Assembly: GCA_963682025.1 (NCBI GenBank)
Contig: OY821521.1
Coordinates: forward strand, 196,489,526-196,553,525
Direction: 5' to 3'
DNA: 64,000 nucleotides
Origin: Cordilura impudica
Taxonomy: Eukaryota > Arthropoda > Insecta > Diptera > Scathophagidae
In this document: in pieces, positions 22,485-32,584 of the stretch
How the letters are laid out: every line of letters begins with the position of its first letter
How positions within the stretch are numbered: position 1 is the stretch's first letter
The notes under the pieces: model-generated
What the model saw: the letters and a program-made list of their open reading frames with translations, nothing else
Databases searched by the model: none
Told to the model about the DNA's origin: nothing
Program-made: the position numbers and the translations under genes

Positions 22485-25170
22485 TTTCTCTTAAAAAGGT
22501 ACTTTTTCTAAAAAAAGTACATTTTCTTAAAAATGTACATATTCTATAAAATTTACATTTTATAATAAAAATACTTTGTCTTAAAAAAGTACTTTTTATA
22601 CCCTATACCACTATGTGGTTTGGGTATAATGACTTTGTACTGCTGTTTGTAACTACCAAAAATATTTGACCTAGACCCATCTTTTATTATACCGATCGAA
22701 TCAGAATCACTTTCTGATTCGATTTAACGACGTCCGTCCGTCCGTCTGTGTGTCCATGTAAAGTTTGTAATCAAACTGCAGGTCGCAAATATGAATATAT
22801 GAAATTTGGTATTTAAGCTTTTATCGACCATGGGATGAACGCTATTGAAATTAGTGAGAATCGGTCCATGTTCAGACCTAGCTCCCATACAAATGCCCCT
22901 ATGAAATCAACATAAATTGCCATAAGATCCAAATTATCATATAAATCTTAGTCAAATTGGGTTTGTATGTGTATATTACATCCATTAATCAGTAGTCCAA
23001 AAATGATCTCTATGGGACAACTCTTAGTCATAGGCCCCATAAAGAGCTGCTTCCCGATCTTCACTTAAATCTATCAAAAAACAAAAATATTGCACGGATT
23101 CCTTTCAAATTTTGTTTGTATATATTTTTGCAAAATACAATAGACTCTACCAAACATGGTCAGGGTCGGTCCATTTTTGGGCCTAGTCCCCATATAGATA
23201 TAGCATCCGATATGAACTTTTTCATATCTGCAGCCAAAAAAATTTATAAAAATCCCACACAAATTTGGTTTATGCTTATGTTTATGTCCAGTTAGTTGGG
23301 CCTATGCGATAGGGTCTCTAAACGCATGGTATAGGGTATCATATAGTCGGTCTAGACCGACTATAATTTTCTTACTTGTTCTATATAAAAAAAGCATTTC
23401 GCAAAAAAATTTTATTTTCTTAAAGAATTCATTTTTCTTAAAATATTCCCTTTTCATAAAAAAGTAGCTTTTCTTAAAAAAGTACATTTTCTTAAAAAAG
23501 TTCATTTTCTTAAAAAAAATTCCTTTTCGTAAATAAGTACCTTTTCTTAAAAAATTACGTTGTTAAAAAAAAAATTTTATTAAAAAAGTGCCTTTTCTAA
23601 AATATGTACCTTCTGTGAAATATGTACTTTTTCTTAAAAAGGTACATTTTCTTAAAAAAGTACCTTTATTAAAAAGTACAAATTTTTTAAAAAGTACAAA
23701 TTCTTAAAAAAGTATATTTTATTATAAAAGTACCTTTTCATTTTTTTTACGAAAAGTACCTTTTCGTAAAGTCCCTTTTCTTTAAAAAACTACTTTTCTT
23801 AAATATGTACCTTCTTTAAAAAAAGTAACTTTTTATAAAAAAAGTACATTTTCGTAAAAAATTATCTTGTATTAAAATTACCTTTTTTAAAAAATTGCCT
23901 TTTTTAAAAAAGTACATTTACCTTAAAAAATGCCATTTCTTAAAGAAGTATCTTTGCTTAAAAGTACCTTATTTTGAAAAGTATATTTTCTTAAAAACTT
24001 TTTCTTTAAAAATTACCCCAAAAAAGTTTCTTTTCTTTAAGTTAATTTTCTTAAAAAAAGTGCCTTTTCTAAAAAAAATGGGATTTTCTGTAAAAAGTAC
24101 CTTTCCTTAAAAAAAATGAACTTTTTCTTAAAAAGCTACCTTTTCGTAAAAAAAGTATTTTCTTACTAAAGTACTTTTTCTTAAAAAAGTACATATTCCT
24201 AAAAAATTTCTACTATCAAAAAAGTAATATTTATTTTAAAAAAAAGTATATTTTCTTCAAAAAGTACGTTTTCTTAGACAAGTACTAGTTGTAAAAACAA
24301 GTACCCTTTCCTTAAAATGAACCTTTTATTAAAAAAACCCTTCATAGAAAAGGCCTTTTCTTAAAAAGATACACTTCCTTTAAACGTATCTTTTCTTAAC
24401 AAAAGCCCCATTTCTAACAAAATTACCTTTTCTTAAAAAAGTGCTTTTTCTTAAAAATTACCTTTTCTTAGAATTTTACCTCATCTTAAAATTGTGCATT
24501 TTCCTAAAAAATTAAAATTTCTTAAAAATCCACCTTTTCTTAAAAAGTACAATTTCTTAAAAAATAGCTTTTCTTAAAAAAATAGCTTTTCTTCAAAAAG
24601 TATCTTTTCTAATAAAAGAACCTTCTTTTAAAAAGTACCCTTTCTTTAAAAAAGTAACTTTCTTCTAAAAAGTACCTTTTCTTAAATAATTAGCCATTCT
24701 TCAAAAAATGCCTTTGCTAAAAAATAGTACCATTTCTGTAAAAAGTAATTTTTCTTAAAAAAGTGTTGCGAAAAAGGAACCTTTTTCTTAAAAGGGCCTT
24801 TGCTTAAAAAAGTGCCTTTCTTAAAAACGTCCTTATCTTAAAAAAAAACGTTTTCTTAAAAAAGTTTCCTTTTTTTAAAAAAGAACATATTCCAAAAAAA
24901 TTAATCTTTCGCAAAAAAAGTACCTTTTTAAAAAAGAACCTCTTCTAAAAAATTAACTTTTCGCAAAAAAAAGTACCTTTTTAAAACGGTACTTTCTCTT
25001 AAGTTTTCTTAAAAAAAATAATTTTTCTTAAAAAATTTCCCTTACTTCAATAAATAACTTCTCTTATATTTTCTTAAAGAAGTACTTATTCTCAAATAGT
25101 ATCATTCCCTAAAAAAGAACCTTCTTAATAAGTGTCTTTTCTTAAAAATGTACCTTTTCTTCACTAGATG
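22485..25170 (-). repeat. Large inverted-orientation array of the same short unit
   Basis: Units read TTTTCTTAAAAAAGTACC, the reverse complement of the arrays at 11-20 kb. The block 22485-22596 resumes at 23385 and continues to about 25170; the interruption is a complete family A element. It is roughly 1.9 kb of array without any gene. Short ORFs rich in F, K, Y and L across it are by-products of the unit. Confidence 0.8.
22597..23384 (-). repeat. DINE/mini-me-like element, family A, near full length
   Basis: It runs from 'TACCCTATACCACTATGTGG' to 'TATAATTTTCTTACTTGTTC'. It contains (GTCC)n at about 22733-22752, 'AACTGCAGGTCGCAAATATG', 'GTCCATGTTCAGACC', 'CAGTAGTCCAAAAATGA', and the palindrome GTCGGTCTAGACCGAC near the end. 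The terminal 'ACTATGTGG' block and the palindrome-bearing end are shared with the 25.2 and 28.5 kb copies. No ORF. It is inserted into the short-unit array. Confidence 0.8.
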
Positions 25171-25192
25171 TACCGGTATTTACTAAAACCAA

Positions 25193-25825
25193 ACAAGTAA
25201 GAAAATTATAGTCGGTCTAGACCGACTATACGATACCCTATACCATGCGTTTAGAAACCCTATCTCTTAGGCCCAACTAACTGGACATTGAAAATAAGCA
25301 AAAACCAAATTTGAGTGGGATTTTTATTAATTTTTTTGGCCGCAGTTATACGGGGTCAAAGTGCTCATTTTTGGACTACTCATTAGTGGATGTAATGAAC
25401 GCATACAAACCCAATTTGAGTAAGATCTATACGACAATTTGTATCTTATGGCAATTTATGTCGATTTCATATGGGTAATTTGTATGGGGGCTAGGTCTGA
25501 ACATGGACCGATTCTCACCAATTTCAATAGCGTTCATTCCATGGCCGATATAAGCTTATATACCAAATTTCATCAAAATATATTCATATTTGCGACCTGC
25601 AGTTTGATTACAAGCTTTACATGGACACACAGACGGACGGACGGACGGACGGACGGACGGACGGACGGACGGACGGACGGACGGACATTGTTAAATCAAC
25701 TCAGAAAGTGATTCTGATTCGATCGGTATAATTAAAGATGGGTCTAGGTCAAATATTTTTGGTTGTTACAAACAGCAGCACAAAGTCATTATACCCAAAC
25801 CACATAGTGGTATAGGGTATAACAA
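25193..25825 (+). repeat. DINE/mini-me-like element, family A, with long GACG microsatellite
   Basis: It starts 'AACAAGTAAGAAAATTATAG', then the perfect palindrome GTCGGTCTAGACCGAC, and ends 'CCACATAGTGGTATAGGGTATAA'. The (GACG)n tract at about 25628-25686 has about 14 units. Compared with the 22.6-kb copy it is inverted and internally shorter. The pair flank the 23.4-25.2 kb array in inverted orientation. The 90-codon ORF across the microsatellite is not a gene. Confidence 0.8.
25628..25686. repeat. (GACG)n microsatellite
   Basis: About 14 near-perfect GACG units following 'ACATGGACACACA', at the place where related copies have 3-5 units. This is a local expansion. Confidence 0.85.
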
Positions 25826-26039
25826 AATGACTGATTATTTACAATTCAGTTCATTAATTGTGCGAGTTAATGTTTTTTATATCAATGTACTTTGGGCTCA
25901 TAGTCCATTTTTTGTGGAAGAATATTATGAATTTTTAAATTAATAATTTAAAAAATAAATGGCATTTTTGGGATAGGATTTTTTGATCAGGATTTCTATA
26001 ATAATATAGATCTAAGGGATATACATATCTACGAGGGAA

Positions 26040-26195
26040 AAATTAATATATGTATGAAATTTCACGAACCTGTAGTAACATAAACAGGCGGACGGACATC
26101 TTCTAATCGAATCAGAAACTGATTTTAAGGTGAAGCTGGGTTAAGTATTTTTGGTTGAACAAACTCATTATACCCTAAATAAGGGTATTAAAATG
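26040..26195 (+). repeat. Degraded DINE-like fragment
   Basis: 'ATGAAATTTCACGAACCTGTAG', 'AGGCGGACGGACATC', 'AATCGAATCAGAAACTGATT', 'AAGTATTTTTGGTTG' and 'CTCATTATACCCTAAATAAGGGTA' follow the order of family A, but the copy is short and diverged. Confidence 0.5.
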
Positions 26196-26199
26196 CGTA

Positions 26200-27055
26200 A
26201 TTTGGGAAGACAGTTTTGTTCTATTTAAGGATAATATAAAATACAAATAGAAAATTATGAAATTGTTCAAATTTTCTTTTAACCGCAACCGTATAGGTTC
26301 TTTGTTTTCCCCACATTGATTAGTCTCGAATTTTATTTACAGTATCATTTAATGGCGGTTGTTAAAAGAAACTTTAAAATTAAACTTTCTTTTCTTTATT
26401 ATATAAAGGAATTAATGAACCATGAGAGCAATTGCTAAACAATGCATATACATATTTGTACAATGTACATAAACGTACCGTATAAAAATAAACATATTAA
26501 CCCTAAAAGAGTTATTGTAGGCATATTAGTAAATATGTATATACTTATGTGGATATATTTATACAACAAAACCTCGTTAATCCAGAAAAGACGGTAGTTA
26601 TTTTTTTAATATAAATTAAAACAAGAATTTTAATATTTTATCCAAGAAACCGGACAACTCCCTTAATCAAATTGGGGTCTAGAATCAATTATCCGTATTA
26701 ACGGTGTTTACCGTAATAAACAATAAAATCTCCAGCAGGCCATATTATTTGTGTAAATCATTAGAGATCTGTAAATTTTGATTGGAATATTTTGATTTGA
26801 CTTGGTTTTATATTATGAACATTGTAATAAAAAAAAATATCTTATTTACATTTAACACAAATATATATAATATAATACAGATATAGGTATACATAGTATA
26901 TATTTAAAAAAACAGGTAATAATTAGCTTAAATAAAAGGTGATGCAACTGTTTTTATTTTACTAAAAGGAATTATGTTTACATTCTAATTCTGAACAACT
27001 TATTAGTAGACTCTGTGTATTACAAAAAACGACATTAAGACGTGAGTAGAAAATT
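26200..27055. other. Intergenic region, nothing recognised
   Basis: A/T-rich sequence without supported genes. TATATATAATATAATACAGATATA-type patches near 26860. Confidence 0.35.
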
Positions 27056-27124
27056 ACGAGGGCGGCTCAATAAATCCGTGACTTTTTCAATAAAAGAAAG
27101 AATTTATCTATCAACGTAGTCTCT

Positions 27125-27575
27125 TTTTAGTTAAAAACAAGTTAGAGTTTTAAATTCAGTTATGCCGAATCTTTAATAGTTTCCACCTAGGTTTTACTTT
27201 TACATTAATATCTGGACTTTTTAACAAATGTCAACAAAATATTTGAAAAAGTAAAAAATTACACTTACAACATTTTTTTGTGGTGCCTCCATATTTGAGA
27301 TCATATCTTGGCACAATGATGCCCGATTTACCCCATGTTAAATACCAACCCGCTCGAAATAGGTAAATGGTTTACTTCGTGAATGAGCGAGATTTCAACA
27401 GACAGGCGGAAGGACGCACAGACGGACGGACAGGCAGGCGGAGACGAGATGTTATAAGAATCAATAATATATATACTTTATGGGGTCACAAATTCATTTT
27501 ACGATGCGTTACAAACGCACTGACAAACTGATATACATACCCTCTGCACAGTGGTGTAGAGGGTATAACAACGTT
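27125..27575 (+). repeat. DINE/Helentron-like element, family B
   Basis: 'AACAAGTTAGAGTTTTAAATTC' with a decayed hairpin, 'TCTTTAATAGTTTCCACC', 'CACAATGATGCCCGATTTACC', 'GAGCGAGATTTCAACAGACAG', an imperfect (GACG/GACA)n tract, 'ATGCGTTACAAACGCACTGACA' and the end 'GTGTAGAGGGTATAAC' match the 7.80-kb element. Confidence 0.7.
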
Positions 27576-27770
27576 TCTGCAATTTTAGTGTCCATCCCAA
27601 GGATCTTAAAAATATCTATGATTTTATCGTTGTAGTTAAATCTATTTTCTCGCCGTGAAATATCTTTAGGAGCATATAGCAAATGAGTTAGCAATTCGTA
27701 ACCCAATTTATGCAATATTGCCAAGGCGCTTACAACAGGGCGTTTCGCCAAAATCCCTTTTTTCTATTAT
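27576..27770 (-). pseudogene. Possible mariner-like transposase scrap
   Basis: Minus-strand text 'KRPVVSALAILHKLGYELLTHL' resembles the mariner motif around 'ARPHVS...LGWEVLPHPPYSPDL', but the Asp-bearing motif itself is lost and the C-terminal part matches nothing I know. A candidate mariner end, 'CGAGGGCGGCTCAATAAATCC', lies at 27059 beyond the DINE-like element, so one split element is possible. Weak call. Confidence 0.3.
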
Positions 27771-28460
27771 GTATTCTTGTAGCCCAATAAATTTTTTTAG
27801 ATATTTTGGAGATCGTTACGGAAATTGATTTGATGCAAAAAATTTTGTTATGAAGCATAAGATTTTTTCCGCTGATTACTTTTCATAAAACAATAAAAAT
27901 TAGTTCTATAGAATACTAAAGAAAATAATCCGGAGTAAAAAGCATTAGTTTAGGCCTTCCAAATACCTTTTGTTTGGGATATGGTACCCTTGTAATTCAA
28001 ATTAAAGTATTGAATTACATAATGGTGACAAATTTTTCCATGTTTACAAATTCACTGAGATCGCTTACTTTTTATGGCTCAAAAAAAATACTTAACAACG
28101 TGACGCCTTAGCTTTTTTTTTTTTTGTATTCTGATTTTAAATGGCATAAGTACGTAACCAAAAAGTCAGGGTATTCCACTCGTTTAGCCCTCCTACACAA
28201 CCATTACCTACGCGAGCTATTTAATATACAAAAACCTTCAACTATTTTATTTATTTATTTTCAAATACGATTGCAGCCTCCATCTTTCTTTCGACCGAAC
28301 TCAAAATCTCATAGTCATATGATATGCCTTGAGGTATCAACAATCTCGCCCACTTACTTTCACCGATCGGCCAATACGATATCGTCAACGTTTTCCACAT
28401 TTTCAGACTTATTGAACTGCCCTCGTAAATTGAAAATTTCCAGCTGTATATGGCAAACAA
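27771..28460. other. Intergenic region, nothing recognised
   Basis: No repeat or gene could be supported. An ORF from 28124 extends into the neighbouring DINE-like element and its product has no recognisable domain. Confidence 0.35.
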
Positions 28461-28461
28461 A

Positions 28462-29172
28462 AACAAGTAAGAAAATTATAGTCGGTCTAGACAGACTATA
28501 CAATACCCTATACCATGCGATTAGAGACCCTATTTCTTAGGTCGAACTAATTGGATATAGAAAATATGCATAAACCAAATTTGAGTGGCTTTGTTATTCA
28601 TTTTTTTGCTTTTGAATAAGAAAAAGTTTATATCGGATGTTATATGGGGACTAGGCCGAAAAAAGGACCGATCCTGACCATATTTGGTAAGGTCACTTAT
28701 TTTTTGCAAAAACATATGCGAACCAAATTTTAGAATTATCTGTGCAATATTTTTTGTTTTTTAATAGATTTAAGTGAAGATCGGGAACCAGCTTCATATC
28801 GTGGCTATGACTATGAATTGTCCTATAGGGTTTATTTGACCGAGATCTATATCATAATTTGGATATAATGGCAATTCAAGTCGATCTGATAGGGGCATTT
28901 GTATGGGGACTAGGTCTGAACATGAACCGATTTTCACCAATTTCAATAGCGTTCATCCTATGGCCAATACAAGTTTATACACTAAATTTCATCAAAATAT
29001 ATTCATATTTGCGACCTGTAGTTTGTTTACAAGGTTTACATGGACACACTGGCGAACGGATAAACAAACATCGCTAAATCGATTCAGAAAGTGATTCTGT
29101 GTCCATCGGTATAATAAAATGTGGGTCTAGGTCAAATATTTTTGGTAGTGTTAAAGGGTATAATTACTTATA
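28462..29172 (+). repeat. DINE/mini-me-like element, family A
   Basis: It starts 'AACAAGTAAGAAAATTATAG', then the palindrome with one change (GTCGGTCTAGACAGAC), 'AATACCCTATACCATGCG', 'AAGTGAAGATCGGGAACC', 'GGTCTGAACATGAACCGATT' and 'AAGTGATTCTGTGTCCATCGG'. It ends 'AAAGGGTATAA'. The (GTCY)n tract is reduced to 'GGCGAACGGATAAACAAACATC'. No gene. Confidence 0.75.
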
Positions 29173-30720
29173 CCTAATATGATTTAGTTGCAAAAAGTAC
29201 AAGTGTCCTAAAAATAAAATTCCCTTGCAAGTTTAATCCACAAAAAGGTGCATATCCGTATAAGAAAAAAATATATACGAAGCTGCTGTATTGCTGGTAT
29301 GTAGTATGTATGTATGTATGTATATATGTACGTGCGTACATGTTTTAATGTAGTCGTTTTAGAGTTAGGTACTCATGACGGCGTAAACAAAACAAATTAA
29401 ATACTATGGACACAAAAAAATCATTTAACTGTAAACAATAATAATAAATGTGTTCATACATACATATGTATGTATACATATGTACGTATGTATATTTATG
29501 CTCGTACGGCTATAAGTAAATATAATTTTTTATACCACATATCTCCACAATAGCTAACCAATAGCTAACTAAAGTCTAAAGTATGAAAATTATTAATTAT
29601 TATTAATTATTAATTATAAAAATGATGTCTTTTGGTTCAAGATGCTGCCCGTTTTGACTGATCTGCTGATCTAAAAACACATTTGTTTTTGCTTTAAAAT
29701 TGAAAAAGAAAATATTTCAAAACAAGAAAATACATCTGTATGTGAATATGTTGATAAAAAATAAATCGAGTTACACTTGCAATATGCTTTCTAAGATTTT
29801 TATTGTCAGCAATTAGAGGGGAACAGGATTTAGAGAAGTGAGCGCATCATTACTCCGCCGACTCAGAGAGTAGTGATAAGTGGGGAGTGACGAGTGATTT
29901 TTTTTATGAATGAAGCTTTAGATTTTAAACTTCAAACTAAGTTTTTTTCCTTAAATTAAAACAAAATTCCAAACATAATTTTATCTTATAATATAATTTA
30001 CGATAAATGTGTGTTTTTTTCTTTCTTTTTTAACCTGTTATCAGTTCTATTTGTGTTTTGTGTATTGTGTTTTATTTATGTTTTTCTTTTATATTTGTAC
30101 CTGTTTATGCGAACGGATATTTTTCTAGCAGACAATGTCGCAGCAGTAACAACTTCCTATTTTATTTAATACACAACTACAACACAGAAAATTTTCTTTA
30201 CTTTTTGCATACGTTTATTTTTCACTCTTATCATACACATATTATTTCTTATTTAATCGAAACAAATTATTTCAACGCGTTTTTATATTCTTTTCCATAA
30301 AGTATAGAATTTATACAAATTTTTACTGCCAATATATATATATATATATAAGGATATCTTTTTGATTATTTTCTTGAAAAATTTGCGTGTCCGCTTATTC
30401 GAACTTTCTCACACCGTGTACTAGCTTCGTTAATTAATTGCTCACTAAGAGAAATTTAAGCAGAGCCCCAACTTAAAGGTACACAGTTGCTTAAATGCGG
30501 TACTATTTTTAAAAGCCCCCGTAACATATATTAAGTCATTTTCATTTCCAAAGTATTATATGGGAACATTTATAATTCTAAAATAATATTATAGATATTT
30601 AGCTTCAATATTTCTTTAAAAATATATGCTTCATCATATATATTAATTTAGTTTTAAAAAATAGTAGCTTAAAATTACATCCATGTTTTTTTGGTACTAC
30701 TTTCGACAACTGTGTTTATT
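29173..30720. other. Intergenic region upstream of robl
   Basis: It contains GTATGTATGTATGTATATATGTACG at about 29301-29325, TATGTATGTATACATATGTACGTATG near 29465-29492 and (TA)n at 30332-30351. No coding sequence supported. The promoter of the dynein light chain gene should lie at its right end, but no core motif is clear. Confidence 0.4.
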
Positions 30721-30842
30721 TTTTTTTTTATCCGATGACGACAACCACAAAACCAACAACACAACTTTTTCCAGCTGACACTCCTAACAACAGAAGAAAA
30801 TTGTTTTATATTTTAAAAGAATACAATTTATAATCAACCTTA

Positions 30843-31848
30843 ATGGTAAGTTAGAAATGTAAATAATGTTAACATAAATAAATTAATAATTTTATTGTCT
30901 CATCTTAGTCTCAAGAAGTTGAAGAAACTTTGAAGCGCTTACAATCGCATAAAGGTGTAGTCGGCACTATTGTAGTCAACAATGAAGGTGAGACATCTCT
31001 TCGTATATGGTAATTTGCTAAAGTGAATTAATCGAAATCATGTTTTCAAGAATACAGAGTTTATATATGCAAACATCTTGTCATATAAGAATTTATTACA
31101 AAATAGGGCTTGTTAATGGGATAAGTTTTGTCTTAAATTTGTTTATAACTTAAGGCCAGTTAGAATATTACAGGAACTTTCAACGTAGACCTTTGCGAGA
31201 AATTTTATGGAACTTTAAACTCGTCATGTAATTAAACCCATCCTGTTTTAAAGAAAGTTTTATAAAAAGTTGTGAAAATTCAAATATTAAGAAAACTTTA
31301 AGTAACCAAAAACATTCCCAGATTACTTTTCCTAAAAAAAAAATAATCTGGAAATTTGAACTGAAAATTTAGCAATCAGGACATAGTCTTACTTAACTTT
31401 GCATTCAGAAAATAAACCTATCAATAAATTTTACTTTTGCAACAAAAAAATGAATTATTTTATTACCATATTAACTTAATTTCTTTATTTCTTACTTATC
31501 TTTGCGTTCAGAAAACTTGCATGTAAAGAACATTCCGCATAAAAAAATATTCCAATATTGCTTTTGCAAAAAAAAATTAATTTTCAGTTTCCATGTTTAT
31601 ATTACCATGGTAACCTAATATTGTTTTTTCTTTTAGGCATTCCGGTGAAGTCAACCTTAGATAATACCACTACAGTTCAATACGCTGGCCTAATGAGCCA
31701 ATTGGCTGATAAAGCTCGTAGTGTTGTACGAGACTTGGATCCATCAAATGACTTGACATTCTTGAGAGTTCGATCCAAGAAACATGAAATTATGGTAGCT
31801 CCCGACAAGGACTTTATTTTGATAGTTATACAAAATCCAACCGATTAG
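30843..31848 (+). CDS. robl: Roadblock/LC7 dynein light chain
   Basis: Subunit of cytoplasmic dynein that binds the intermediate chain as a homodimer and supports microtubule-based transport. The coding exons are 30843-30845 (only the ATG, followed by GTAAGT), 30909-30987 (after TTAG) and 31637-31848 (after TTTTAG). The second intron splits a Gly codon. The product has 97 residues, the usual length for the family, from '[17 protein letters not shown]' through '[17 protein letters not shown]' to '[17 protein letters not shown]'. The whole sequence is a single roadblock/LC7 fold and closely resembles the fruit-fly protein as I remember it. All splice sites are canonical and there are no stops, so the gene looks functional. 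The leader probably begins shortly after 30730. Confidence 0.95.
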
Positions 31849-32006
31849 ATTATGCTGGACCTGATCGTGTATGCACTTGTGTCTTATGTTAAGGGCTATT
31901 TATTCTTTCAATCTTAAGTTAGTCGTGAGATTTAAATTTGAATTTTACGACACTTTTTAAATTTTTGCAAATGCGACATACAAATTTAATATTCACTTGA
32001 ATTAAT

Positions 32007-32027
32007 AATAAACTATATGTTAATAAA
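32007..32027 (+). terminator. robl: Poly(A) signals of robl
   Basis: AATAAA occurs at 32007-32012 and again at 32022-32027, about 160-180 bp after the stop codon. This gives a short 3' UTR typical of a compact housekeeping gene. Confidence 0.65.
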
Positions 32028-32167
32028 AATAAATGCACTCATATTTTGTTCTAAATTTAAATTTTCGTGACTTTGGTAGCATCATTTTAAAAGTTTTTGC
32101 TTAAAATTCTTGAAAAGAATATTTCTAATTAAAGTTCAGACACACCGATGAAATAATTGTTTCGTTT

Positions 32168-32209
32168 AATGGAATTTGTTTCTCATCATAATCAGAAACA
32201 AATTCCATT
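32168..32209. repeat. Perfect 16-bp hairpin
   Basis: AATGGAATTTGTTTCT (32168-32183), a 10-base loop, then its exact complement (32194-32209). It lies about 150 bp past the robl poly(A) signals. It may be the tip of a small palindromic element or a transcribed hairpin. Confidence 0.75.
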
Positions 32210-32436
32210 CATGAGTGGAATTGTATCCGTATTTTATAAAAACTAAATCAGAATGAAAACACTTGATTTTCTAATTGGAATTAATGTTTAAAATTTTCTC
32301 TAGCAGTATAAAAGTTGAGTATACTTTCAGGCTTCCATGAAAATACCATGTATTTAAAAAAAAAATTTTCAACAGGACCTAACATTGTACTAATTTTTGA
32401 ACCTTTATTTATAAAATGAATAAAGCGAAATCTATG

Positions 32437-32584
32437 GGCACTGTTACACGTTCAATATATATTGTGATATTTGGATCACGATCCATATCACAGAATGGCC
32501 TATTGTAAAATCCATTAAAACAGATCGCAATCCATCAATACTGCCTTCTACACGTTCAATAATATTGAACGTGTAACAGGGCCC
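32437..32584. mobile_element. 148-bp MITE-like palindromic element
   Basis: The ends are GGGCACTGTTACACGTTCAA (32437) and its near-complement TTGAACGTGTAACAGGGCCC (to 32584). A second, tight palindrome, ACACGTTCAATAATATTGAACGTGT-like, lies at the right end. No coding capacity. A target duplication is not clear (TAT/TAA). Confidence 0.7.

Noticed and set aside
23302..24110. ORFs rich in Phe, Lys and Tyr on both strands
   Set aside because: They are direct translations of the roughly 20-bp tandem unit (about seven residues per unit) and would appear by chance in any frame without stops.
25439..25711. 90-codon ORF ending in a repeated Asp-Gly-Arg-Thr stretch
   Set aside because: It lies in a family A element and its repeat is the (GACG)n microsatellite. 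The similar 28.9-29.1 kb ORF is from the same family, so the shared protein text reflects repeat identity rather than a gene family.
31558..31636. Extra N-terminal codons on the last roadblock exon
   Set aside because: They belong to the intron; the TTTTAG acceptor at 31636 and the split Gly codon restore the family's 97-residue length.
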